From Paracoccus versutus (GTDB taxonomy: Bacteria > Pseudomonadota > Alphaproteobacteria > Rhodobacterales > Rhodobacteraceae), in the NCBI RefSeq assembly GCF_000763885.1, contig NZ_JRKO01000023.1, positions 1 through 64,000 on the forward strand: a stretch of DNA of 64,000 nt. The letters are read 5' to 3'. Positions 34,596-42,243 of this stretch are shown in pieces (the stretch's first letter is position 1; each line of letters starts with the position of its first letter). A program made the translations under genes and the position numbers. The notes beneath the pieces are model-generated. The model saw only the letters and a program-made list of their open reading frames with translations, searched no databases and had not been told where the DNA came from.

Positions 34596-35081
34596 ATGTC
34601 GAGCAAGGATAACGGCGGGGTGCATTATCACTATCACTTCTACGGCAGCCAGGGCTGGCCGGCGCCCGATCCGGCCCAGCAAATGGTCCCGCAGCCCCAG
34701 CCGCAACCCCAGCCATGGGCCGGCCCGCCGGCCTTTCCCGGCTATCGCGGCCAGCCCGGCCAGCCCGCGCCGGGCATGGCCAATCCACACCCGCATCCGC
34801 AGGCGGATTCGCTGGTCAAGGGGCTGGCGGTCGGCGCCGGCGCGGCCTGGCTTCTGACCAGCGAGCCGGCGCAGCGCGTCATCATGCGCACCGCGGTGCA
34901 GCTTTGGGCGACGCTGCAGGGCGGGATCGAGGAGTTGAAGGAACGCTATCACGACGCCGAGGCCGAAGCGGCCGCCGAAGCCCCGGCGACGCCCGAGGCC
35001 CCCGCCGAGGCCCCCGCTGAGCCCCAGGCGGCGGTCGATCCCCAGGCCGACCGCAGCGGCCCGCGCCCGGTGAACGGCTAG
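34596..35081 (+). CDS. His/Tyr- and Pro/Gln-rich small membrane protein B
   Basis: 161 residues in three parts. The head is HYHYHFYG followed by Pro/Gln repeats (PQPQPQPQP, residues ~30-40). One membrane-like helix follows (LVKGLAVGAGAAWLLTSEPA). The tail is amphipathic and Ala/Glu/Pro-rich (EELKERYHDAEAEAAAEAPA onward), probably disordered. The HYHYH cluster could bind iron. AGGAGGGG precedes the ATG. It is related to protein A in its membrane region, so the two likely assemble in the same structure with the ATPase encoded next. Confidence 0.7.
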   Translation: MSSKDNGGVHYHYHFYGSQGWPAPDPAQQMVPQPQPQPQPWAGPPAFPGYRGQPGQPAPGMANPHPHPQADSLVKGLAVGAGAAWLLTSEPAQRVIMRTAVQLWATLQGGIEELKERYHDAEAEAAAEAPATPEAPAEAPAEPQAAVDPQADRSGPRPVNG

Positions 35082-35084
35082 GCC

Positions 35085-37154
35085 ATGCGGATCGCCCATG
35101 AACTGCCCGGCCGCCTGCGCCTGCGGCTGCCGGCCGATGCCGCGCTGATCGCGCGGGCGGGGGCGGCGATCCGCGCCCTGCCGGGCGTGACCGGGCTGCG
35201 GGTGAACCGGCGGGGCGGCTCGGGCGGGGGCCCTCATGACGCCCGCCCCGGCCTGCGCGCGCGCATCCTCGCCACCGCCGCCAACCCGCCCGCCCATGCC
35301 GAGGGCTTCGTGCCGCCCGAGGGGGCGGACGGGCTGGACCTGGCGCTGGCGGCGGGCTCGGTCGCCGGGGCCTTCGCCCTGCCGCGCCCCCTGGCCGCGC
35401 TGGCCACCTGGGCGAATGTCGCCCGGCCGGTCCTGACCGGCGCCGGGGCGGCGCTGACCGAGGGGCTGAAGGTCGAGGTGCTGGACGCCATCGCCATGGG
35501 CCTGCCGGCGCTGCGCGGCGAATACGGCACGGCGAACTTCACCCGCTTCCTGATGGAGCTGGCGAATTACATCGAGGCGGGCACCGAGCAGCGCTCGGAC
35601 GAGCTGTTGCGCACGCTGCTGCACCGCCGCCCCGACGACGTCTGGGTCGAGCGCGGCGGCCAGACCGTCCGCGTCCCCTTCGACAGCCTGCAGGGCGGCG
35701 AAAGCGTCGTGGTCGGCATGGGCGAGACCGTGCCCGTCGACGGGCTGGTGCTGGCGGGCGCGGGCTATGTCGACCAGTCGGCGGTGACGGGCGAAAGCCT
35801 GCCCCTGTCGCGGATGCCGGGCGAGGTGGCGCTGTCGGGCAGCATCGTCACCGACGGCCGGCTGGTGATCCGCGCCGACCGGGTGGGCGACGCCACCACC
35901 ACCGGCCGCATCACCCGCTATATCCAGGAGGCGCTGGAGCGCCCGGCCGAGATCGAGACCGTGTCCGAGCAGCTTGCCGACAAGCGCATCGGCATCACGC
36001 TGGCCTCGGCGGCCGGGGTCTTTGCCGCGACGCGCGACTGGCGGCGGATGGAATCGGTCTTCATGGTCGATTATTCCTGCACCGTGAAGCTGGGCACCCC
36101 CATCGCCATCAAGAGCGCGATGTATCGCGCGGCAAAACAGGGCTGCCTGATCAAGTCCGGCCAGGCGCTGGAGGCGCTGGCGGGCGTCGATACGCTGGTC
36201 TTCGACAAGACCGGGACGCTGACCCACAATACGCTGCAAGTCACCGACATCGTGCCGCTGGCCAGGGGCGTGGACGAAGAGCGGGCCGTGGCCATGGTCG
36301 CCTCGCTGGGGGAACACACCGCCCATCCCATCGCCCGCGCGGTGGTGGAACTGGCGCAGGCCCGGCATCTGGCTCATGTCGCGCATGAAGAGGTGAACTT
36401 CATCGTCGGCCATGGCGTCGAGGGCAGGATCGGCGGCAACGTGATCCGCTTCGGCAGCCGGCATTTCCTGGAAGACGACGAGCATGTCTCCTTCGCCGCC
36501 GAACGCGCGCGGGTCGAGGCGCTGAAGGCCGAGGGCAAGTCGATGCTCTATGCCGCGCAGGACGACCGCCCGCTGGCGATGTTCGCCCTGCGCGACCGGC
36601 TGCGGGACGAGGCGCCGCCGGTGCTGGCGCGGCTGCGGGCGATGGGCATCCGGCGCATGGTGATGATCACCGGCGACGCGCGCGAAAAGGCGCTGGCCTT
36701 CGGCCGCGTGCTGGGCATGGACGAGGTGCATTACGAACAGCAGCCCGAGGACAAGGCCAGCCTGATCGCCGCGCTCAAGGCGCAGGGCGCCAAGGTCGCC
36801 TATGTCGGCGACGGGGTGAACGACGGGCCGGCGCTGATGGTGGCCGATGTGGGCCTTGCCATGCCGCGCGCGGCCGACATCGCGCGGGCAACCGCCGATG
36901 TGCTGCTGGTCGAGGACCGGCTGGACGCCTTGGCCGACGTGCTGGAGATCGCGCAAGACACGATGGCGCTGATCCGCTCGAACTTCCGCGTCGCGGTGGG
37001 GGTGAACTCGGCGATCCTGGCCGGGGCGACGACGGGCCTGCTTGCGCCCGCGACCACGGCGCTCTTGCATAACGGCACGACCATCGCGGTCCTCGTCCGC
37101 TCGATGCGGCATCGGCGGGCGCTTGGCATGACGCGCAGGCCCGCCGGCGCCTGA
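35085..37154 (+). CDS. P1B-type metal-transporting ATPase, ferrosome FezB-like
   Basis: 689 residues. An N-terminal HMA-like segment without CxxC (ELPGRLRLRLPADA) is followed by membrane helices. Then come the actuator TGES (235-238), a membrane metal motif YSCTVKLGTP with Cys 332, the phosphorylation site DKTGT (Asp 374), the P1B His-Pro pair in HTAHPIA, and GDGVND (575-580). The SC-type membrane motif differs from the CPC of copper and zinc pumps and fits iron/manganese-type P1B groups. The operon with feoAB-feoC, an HMA-like protein and two small membrane proteins resembles fez operons that build intracellular iron-storage vesicles. Export of Fe2+ or Mn2+ from the cell is the main alternative. 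Confidence 0.82.
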   Translation: MRIAHELPGRLRLRLPADAALIARAGAAIRALPGVTGLRVNRRGGSGGGPHDARPGLRARILATAANPPAHAEGFVPPEGADGLDLALAAGSVAGAFALPRPLAALATWANVARPVLTGAGAALTEGLKVEVLDAIAMGLPALRGEYGTANFTRFLMELANYIEAGTEQRSDELLRTLLHRRPDDVWVERGGQTVRVPFDSLQGGESVVVGMGETVPVDGLVLAGAGYVDQSAVTGESLPLSRMPGEVALSGSIVTDGRLVIRADRVGDATTTGRITRYIQEALERPAEIETVSEQLADKRIGITLASAAGVFAATRDWRRMESVFMVDYSCTVKLGTPIAIKSAMYRAAKQGCLIKSGQALEALAGVDTLVFDKTGTLTHNTLQVTDIVPLARGVDEERAVAMVASLGEHTAHPIARAVVELAQARHLAHVAHEEVNFIVGHGVEGRIGGNVIRFGSRHFLEDDEHVSFAAERARVEALKAEGKSMLYAAQDDRPLAMFALRDRLRDEAPPVLARLRAMGIRRMVMITGDAREKALAFGRVLGMDEVHYEQQPEDKASLIAALKAQGAKVAYVGDGVNDGPALMVADVGLAMPRAADIARATADVLLVEDRLDALADVLEIAQDTMALIRSNFRVAVGVNSAILAGATTGLLAPATTALLHNGTTIAVLVRSMRHRRALGMTRRPAGA

Positions 37155-37234
37155 GCGGCGCCAGGCCCGGCCGTTCCGCAGGCTTGCCGCGACGGCGATC
37201 CGCCTTGCCTGGCCGGCATCACGGGCGCGCCAGG

Positions 37235-37271
37235 CCGCGGCCGGCTTGCCGTGCGGATCACCCGGCCGCGG
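37235..37271. terminator. GC-rich inverted repeat between convergent genes
   Basis: CCGCGGCCGG (37235-37244) pairs with CCGGCCGCGG (37262-37271) across a 17-base loop. It lies between the ATPase gene and the convergent racemase-like gene and could end both transcripts. Confidence 0.5.
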
Positions 37272-37283
37272 CCGGCGACGGTC

Positions 37284-38021
37284 CTAGTCGATCCCGGCCA
37301 GGGCGGCCCTTGTCGCCGCCGCCACCGCCACGACCAGCGGAACCTGGAACTTGTCCTGGATGCGCATCGCGGGGGCCGAAAGCGGGCCGCCGCCCATGAT
37401 GATCGCCGCCGCGCCCTTTTCCGCGATGGCCCGTTCGACCGCATCCGCCAGCGCGGCGTCCAGCGCCTCGGCATCCTTGACCAGCTCGTTCGGATCCCCC
37501 TCCGTCACCGTGACGCCCCGGTATTGGTCGGCATAGCCCAACTCCTCGGCCCGCAGGCGGAAGGATTCGAGCAGCCCCTCGTCGGGGGTGATGGTCACGA
37601 TGGAGAAAGGCCGGCCATCCCGCGCCGCCTCGTGGAACGCCTCCTCGCCGATGCCGAAGACACCGATCCCGGTCACGGCCTGGCGCAGCTCCGGCAGGCC
37701 CGGATCGCTGAAGGCGGCCACGATGACCGCGGCGACGCCGGGCTCGGCAGCAACCTCCTGCCCGATGGCGGCGACGCCCCTGGCGGCATTCGCCATGTCC
37801 TCGGGCGTGGTCAGCAGCGCGGGAACGCCTGCATTCGTCCGCTCGACGATGGTGGCGCGGTCGCCGGCGACGCCGCGGGCCAGATCGGCCATGCTTCTGG
37901 TCGCCTCGGCATTGGAATTGGGGTTGATCAGCACGATGGCGGGCGTTTCCGCCAGCGCCTGGGGGGCGGTCGCCAGGGTCAGCATCAGCGCGGCCAGAAC
38001 CGGATGGGTGCGGTGTTTCAT
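37284..38021 (-). CDS. Periplasmic Asp/Glu-racemase-family protein lacking both catalytic cysteines
   Basis: 245 residues with a clear signal peptide (cleavage at ALA-ETP). The body follows the Asp/Glu/hydantoin racemase fold (AIVLINPNSNAEATRSMADL). It aligns with the neighbouring cytosolic paralogue, but the first catalytic Cys is Ala 103 (VIVAAFSDPGL against VIACFDDTGL) and the second is Gly 211 (AIIMGGGPL against AIVLGCAGM). GGAGGTAAG precedes the start at 38021. It is unlikely to racemise; a periplasmic ligand-binding role with the adjacent ABC transporter is more plausible. Confidence 0.75.
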   Translation of the reverse strand: MKHRTHPVLAALMLTLATAPQALAETPAIVLINPNSNAEATRSMADLARGVAGDRATIVERTNAGVPALLTTPEDMANAARGVAAIGQEVAAEPGVAAVIVAAFSDPGLPELRQAVTGIGVFGIGEEAFHEAARDGRPFSIVTITPDEGLLESFRLRAEELGYADQYRGVTVTEGDPNELVKDAEALDAALADAVERAIAEKGAAAIIMGGGPLSAPAMRIQDKFQVPLVVAVAAATRAALAGID

Positions 38022-38065
38022 CTGTCTTACCTCCGTGGGATCAGGATGCGCGGGGCGCGCCAGGG

Positions 38066-38773
38066 TCAGGCCGGGGCCAGCTTGTGTTGCGGCACCGGGG
38101 CATAGCCGCCCAGGCGGGACGTCCGCAACTTCAGCCGCACCATCGCCTCGCACAGGGTCACGGCACAGCTGACCCCGTCCAGCACGGGGACGCCATGTTC
38201 GGCGGCCAGCCGCTCGGTCAGGTCGGTCATCCCGGCGCAGCCCAGCACGATGGCCTCGGCCCGGTCGTCGGCGATGGCGCGGGCGATCTCGCGGCCGATG
38301 CGGGCGCTGGCGTTGCTGCCCGGCTCTTCCAGCTCTAGCACGGCGACCTCGGACGAGCGCACCCGCCCGCATCGCGACCACAGGCCATAGCGGTGCAGGT
38401 TGTGTTCCAGCGCCGGGACCGAGCGCGCCAGCGTCGTGACCACCGAGAACCTGTTCGAGATCAGCGAGGCCATGTGATAGGCGGCCTCGCCGATGCCGAC
38501 CACGGGAATGTCGGTCAGGCAGCGCGCCGCATCGAGGCCGGTGTCGTCGAAACAGGCGATCACCACGGCATCGACATCGGGGGTCTCGCGGATCACCTGC
38601 AACAGGCCCGACAGGCTCATCGCCTCGTCATAGAAACCCTCGATGGAGGCCGGGCCGCGGGCAGGGTTGGCCGCCACGATCTCGGTTCCGGGCGAGGCCG
38701 CGCGCCGGGCGGCGGCGGCGATCTTTTCGGTCATCGAAGCGGTGGTATTGGGGTTCAGAACCAGAAGGCGCAT
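38066..38773 (-). CDS. Asp/Glu/hydantoin racemase family protein
   Basis: 235 residues from the ATG at 38773, which has GAGGA before it and gives the usual MRLLVLNPNTT start; another ATG at 38788 overlaps the transporter gene. Both catalytic cysteines are present: Cys 74 (VVIACFDDTGL) and Cys 179 (IVLGCAGM). Such enzymes invert the alpha carbon of amino acids or 5-substituted hydantoins. The gene directly follows a branched-chain-type ABC transporter operon, so the transporter probably brings in its substrate or a precursor. Confidence 0.87.
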   Translation of the reverse strand: MRLLVLNPNTTASMTEKIAAAARRAASPGTEIVAANPARGPASIEGFYDEAMSLSGLLQVIRETPDVDAVVIACFDDTGLDAARCLTDIPVVGIGEAAYHMASLISNRFSVVTTLARSVPALEHNLHRYGLWSRCGRVRSSEVAVLELEEPGSNASARIGREIARAIADDRAEAIVLGCAGMTDLTERLAAEHGVPVLDGVSCAVTLCEAMVRLKLRTSRLGGYAPVPQHKLAPA

Positions 38774-38780
38774 GTTTTCC

Positions 38781-39503
38781 TCAGACATCCCCGCCCAGAT
38801 AGGCGGCCTTGACGCGCGGGTCGTTCAGCAGCTCGCGCGAATTGCCCGACAGGACGACCTGTCCCAGGGACAGCGCATAGGCCCGGTTCGAGATGGACAG
38901 CGCCATGCGGCTGTTCTGCTCGACCAGCAGGACCGACACCCCCTCGTCGCGGCTGATGGCGACGATGGCCCGGGCGATGTCCTGCACCAGCTTGGGCGCG
39001 ATCCCCAGCGAGGGCTCGTCCAGCAGCAACAGCCTGGGCTTGGCCATCAGCGCGCGGCCGATCACCATCATCTGCTGCTCTCCGCCCGAAAGCGTGCTGG
39101 CCTGCTGGTTGAAGCGTTCGCGCAGGCGGGGAAACCGCGTCAGGATGCTTTCCAGCGTCTGTTCGATGCCGGGCTTGTCGCTGCGGGTGAAGGCCCCCAT
39201 CAGCAGGTTGTCCTTGACGCTCATCAGCGGAAAGACGCGCCGTCCCTCGGGGACCATGGCGATGCCCTTCCTGACGACCTCGGGGGCGGAGGTGCCGTCC
39301 AGCCGCTCGCCCATGTAGGTGATCTGGCCGGACTTGATCTTGCGCAGGCCGGTGATCGCCCGCAGGATCGAGGACTTGCCGGCCCCGTTCGCGCCGATCA
39401 GCGCCACCGTCTCGCCCTCGTTCAGTTCGATGGACACGCCTTTCAGCGCATAGACATGGTCGTAGTAAAGCTCGACATTGTCGAAGCTGAGCATCCTGGT
39501 CAT
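38781..39503 (-). CDS. Branched-chain amino acid-type ABC transporter ATPase, LivF-like
   Basis: 240 residues. Walker A GANGAGKSS, signature STLSGGEQQMMVIGRALMA, Walker B LLLLDEPSLGIAP, switch His replaced by Gln in VLLVEQN, as is typical of LivF. The ending KAAYLGGDV also fits. It forms an ATPase pair with the next upstream gene product. Confidence 0.92.
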   Translation of the reverse strand: MTRMLSFDNVELYYDHVYALKGVSIELNEGETVALIGANGAGKSSILRAITGLRKIKSGQITYMGERLDGTSAPEVVRKGIAMVPEGRRVFPLMSVKDNLLMGAFTRSDKPGIEQTLESILTRFPRLRERFNQQASTLSGGEQQMMVIGRALMAKPRLLLLDEPSLGIAPKLVQDIARAIVAISRDEGVSVLLVEQNSRMALSISNRAYALSLGQVVLSGNSRELLNDPRVKAAYLGGDV

Positions 39504-39507
39504 GCGC

Positions 39508-40290
39508 TTACATCCCGATGGCCGCGTCTTCCGAGCCGAGATAGGCTTCGATGACGCGGGGGTTGGCCTGAATCTCGGCGGGGCTGCCCTCGGCGATCTT
39601 CTCGCCGAAGTTGATGCAGACGATCCGGTCCGAGATCTTCATCACCGCGGGCATGTCGTGTTCGACCAGCAGCACGGTCACGCCGCGTTCGTCGCGCAGC
39701 CTGCGGACCAGGGCGACCATGCGCATGGTTTCGTCGTGGTTCATGCCGGCGAAGGGTTCGTCCAGCAGGATGACCTGCGGCTGCGTGGCCAGGCCGATGG
39801 CCATGCCAAGCGCCCGCAGATGCCCCTGCGGCAGGTTCGAGGCCAGTTCGTCTCGGATGGCGCCCAGGCCCAGGAAGTCGATGATCTCGTCGGCCGAGCG
39901 GGCGAATTCTGCCTCGTCCGCGCGCGCGGTGGCGGTGCCCAGGAAATAGCCCAGCAGGCTGGCGCGCGAGCGCAGGTGATGCGAGACGATGACGTTCTCG
40001 CGCACGGTCATCGACCGGAAGATGGTGGTTTCCTGAAAGGTGCGCACCACGCCCAGCCGCGCCACCCTGTGCGGCGCCAGCCCCGAGATGCGTTCGCCCT
40101 TGAAGCGGACCTCGCCGGTGGTCGGCTTCTCGAAACCGGCGATCTGCTTGAACAGCGTCGATTTCCCGGCGCCGTTCGGCCCGATCACCGACAGGATCTC
40201 GCCGGGTGCGACGTCGAAGCTGATGTCGTTGTTCGCCGTCAGCCCGCCGAATTTCTTGGTGACGTTGCGGATTTCCAGGATCGGGCTCAT
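39508..40290 (-). CDS. Branched-chain amino acid-type ABC transporter ATPase, LivG-like
   Basis: 260 residues. Walker A GPNGAGKST, the LivG-type TFQETTIFRSMTVRENVIVS, a signature region NLPQGHLRALGMAIGLATQP, Walker B VILLDEPFAGMNHDE, switch His in LLVEHDMPAVMKI. The C-motif is NLPQGH rather than LSGGQ, a mild variation. It starts inside the stop of the permease gene upstream (ATGA). Confidence 0.92.
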   Translation of the reverse strand: MSPILEIRNVTKKFGGLTANNDISFDVAPGEILSVIGPNGAGKSTLFKQIAGFEKPTTGEVRFKGERISGLAPHRVARLGVVRTFQETTIFRSMTVRENVIVSHHLRSRASLLGYFLGTATARADEAEFARSADEIIDFLGLGAIRDELASNLPQGHLRALGMAIGLATQPQVILLDEPFAGMNHDETMRMVALVRRLRDERGVTVLLVEHDMPAVMKISDRIVCINFGEKIAEGSPAEIQANPRVIEAYLGSEDAAIGM

Positions 40291-41309
40291 TTGCCGCCCC
40301 CCTTTCGGTCAAACAGGCTCAGCACGCCGTTCGGCAGCACCAGCATCAGCGTGATCATCGCCCCCGAATAGATCAGCAGCTGGTATTTCCCGGCCACCGA
40401 CAGCAGATCCCAGCCGAAATACAGCAGCAGCGTGCCCAGCATCGGGCCGAAGACATAGCCCAGGCCGCCGAGGAAGCAGTAGAGCATGAAGTTCACGCTG
40501 TCCTGCACCACGAAGGACGAGGGATAGATGGATTGCGAGATCGACACGAACATCGCCCCCGCGACGCCCCCGAAGAAGCTGGAGATGGCATAGGCCATGA
40601 TCCGCAGCCATGCTGTGTTGACGCCGATGGAGGCCGAAAGCTCTTCGTTCTGCTGCAGGCTGCGGCACAGGTGGCCCAGGCGCGAGTTCACGATCCGCCA
40701 CAGGATCACGTAGACCAGGATCATCAGGCCGATGGCGGCGAAATAGAACGCCTGGCGCGGGTTCTGCAGCGTGGCGAAATCGGGGATCAGGGTGATGCCG
40801 AAGACCGAGACGCCCCCCGGCAGCGGGATCGAGGTGATGCCCTTGGCCCCGTTCGTCACCGGCAGGGCCAGCGCGGTCAGCCGCGCCACCTCGGTCAGCA
40901 CCAGCGTGACCATGGCGAAATAGACGCCGCGCAGCCGCAGGATCGGCAGGCCGATCAGCACCGAGATCAGCGCGCAGAACAGCCCCGCCAGCGGCAGGGT
41001 CAGCCAGAAGCTGACGCCCGCCTGCGTGATCAGCACGGCCGAGACATAGCCGCCGGCCAGCGCATAGGCCCCCTGTCCGATGTTGATCCGCCCGATATAG
41101 AAGGTCAGCCAGACCCCCGCCGCCCCGATGGACAGCAGCGCCACCGAGGTCAGCGTATAGTAGAAGTCCCAGCGGCCGGTCGCCGCGATGAACATGGGCA
41201 CGGCTGCGAAGACGAAGGCCAGGAAGGCGGCCACGCCCAGCATCTTGGGCATCGTCAGCCCCTTGCCGGCCGCCAAGGGCGCGGCGTGCGGTTGGTTTTG
41301 CATCGTCAT
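40287..41309 (-). CDS. Branched-chain amino acid-type ABC permease, LivM-like
   Basis: 340 residues with about nine to ten membrane segments and the LivM landmarks FYIGRINIGQGAYALAGGYV and SINVNTAW-like core (SASIGVNTAWLRIMAYAISS, FFGGVAGAMFVSISQSIYPS), and LGGLGYVFGPMLGTLLL. It forms the membrane channel with the LivH-like subunit. Confidence 0.92.
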   Translation of the reverse strand: MTMQNQPHAAPLAAGKGLTMPKMLGVAAFLAFVFAAVPMFIAATGRWDFYYTLTSVALLSIGAAGVWLTFYIGRINIGQGAYALAGGYVSAVLITQAGVSFWLTLPLAGLFCALISVLIGLPILRLRGVYFAMVTLVLTEVARLTALALPVTNGAKGITSIPLPGGVSVFGITLIPDFATLQNPRQAFYFAAIGLMILVYVILWRIVNSRLGHLCRSLQQNEELSASIGVNTAWLRIMAYAISSFFGGVAGAMFVSISQSIYPSSFVVQDSVNFMLYCFLGGLGYVFGPMLGTLLLYFGWDLLSVAGKYQLLIYSGAMITLMLVLPNGVLSLFDRKGGGK

Positions 41310-41313
41310 CGCC

Positions 41314-42183
41314 TCAGCCCCAGGGTTTGCCCATCAGGCCCTGCGGCCGGATGGCAAGGAAGATCATCAGGGTGGCGAAGATCACCAGATAGGTCACGTC
41401 GCCATAGGAGGACAAGACCGACAGGCCGACGCTTTCCATCATCCCCAGGATGAAGCCCCCGGCGATGGCGCCCGAGATCACCCCGGCGCCGCCGATCATG
41501 ATCATCAGGAAGGCCTTGATCGAGGTGGGGCCGCCCATGCCCAGGTTGACGCCGGTGATCGTGACCAGCAGCGCCCCGACCAGCCCGGCCAGCATCGCGC
41601 CCATGGCAAAGCCGATCATGGAATAGCGGTCCACGTCGACGCCCATCAGCTGCGCCGCCACCCGGTCCTGCGCCAGGGCCCGCATGGCGCGGCCGGCCTT
41701 GGAATATTGCATGAACAGGATGAAGGCGACGATCAGGCCGATGGCCAGCATCCCGATCAGGATGCGGTCATAGGGCATGATGATGCGGAAGTCCCAGTTG
41801 AAGACCCCGTTGACCACCTTGGGCACGCCGCGCTGCTTTTCGCCGAACAGCAGCAGGATCACCGCGTCCAGGAAGAAGGCGATCCCCGCCGCCAGAAGCA
41901 TGGTGGATTCGTCGCGCTTGGAGCGGCGGATGACGGGGCGGAACAGGAACCGCTCGATCAGCCCGCCCAGCACCGCCAGCACCAGGGCCGAGGCGACCAG
42001 CCCAACGATGAACGGCATCCCCAGCTGCGCCACGACGGTGTAGCAGACGAAGCCGCCCAGGACATACATCTGCCCATGCGCGAAGTTCAGCACGTTCATC
42101 AGTGAAAAGATAAGTGTCAGGCCCAGGGCGATCAGGGCGTATTGCGCACCCAGATACAGGCCGTTTGCGATGATCTGTTCCAT
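41314..42183 (-). CDS. Branched-chain amino acid-type ABC permease, LivH-like
   Basis: 289 residues starting at MEQIIANGLYLGAQYALIAL (GAGGACGGG before the ATG at 42183). LivH landmarks are LMNVLNFAHGQMYVLGGF, RAMRALAQDRVAAQLMGVDV and a Gly-rich loop MIGGAGVISGAIAGGFILGM. Eight membrane segments are expected. Confidence 0.92.
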   Translation of the reverse strand: MEQIIANGLYLGAQYALIALGLTLIFSLMNVLNFAHGQMYVLGGFVCYTVVAQLGMPFIVGLVASALVLAVLGGLIERFLFRPVIRRSKRDESTMLLAAGIAFFLDAVILLLFGEKQRGVPKVVNGVFNWDFRIIMPYDRILIGMLAIGLIVAFILFMQYSKAGRAMRALAQDRVAAQLMGVDVDRYSMIGFAMGAMLAGLVGALLVTITGVNLGMGGPTSIKAFLMIMIGGAGVISGAIAGGFILGMMESVGLSVLSSYGDVTYLVIFATLMIFLAIRPQGLMGKPWG

Positions 42184-42204
42184 CCCGTCCTCGTGTGTGA
42201 AACC

Positions 42205-42228
42205 GGGGCCATGCGGTCGCAAGGCCCC
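42205..42228. other. Intercistronic hairpin after the binding-protein gene
   Basis: GGGGCC pairs with GGCCCC across a 12-base loop in the 60-base gap between the binding-protein gene and the LivH-like gene. Such hairpins often stabilise the upstream mRNA, so that the binding protein is made in excess over the membrane parts. Confidence 0.45.
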
Positions 42229-42243
42229 CGACGCGATGCGGCG

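Noticed and set aside
34581..37112. An 843-codon open frame antisense to the P1B ATPase
   Set aside because: The sense strand carries all P-type ATPase motifs; the antisense product is Arg/His/Gln-rich and low in complexity, as expected of a shadow frame.
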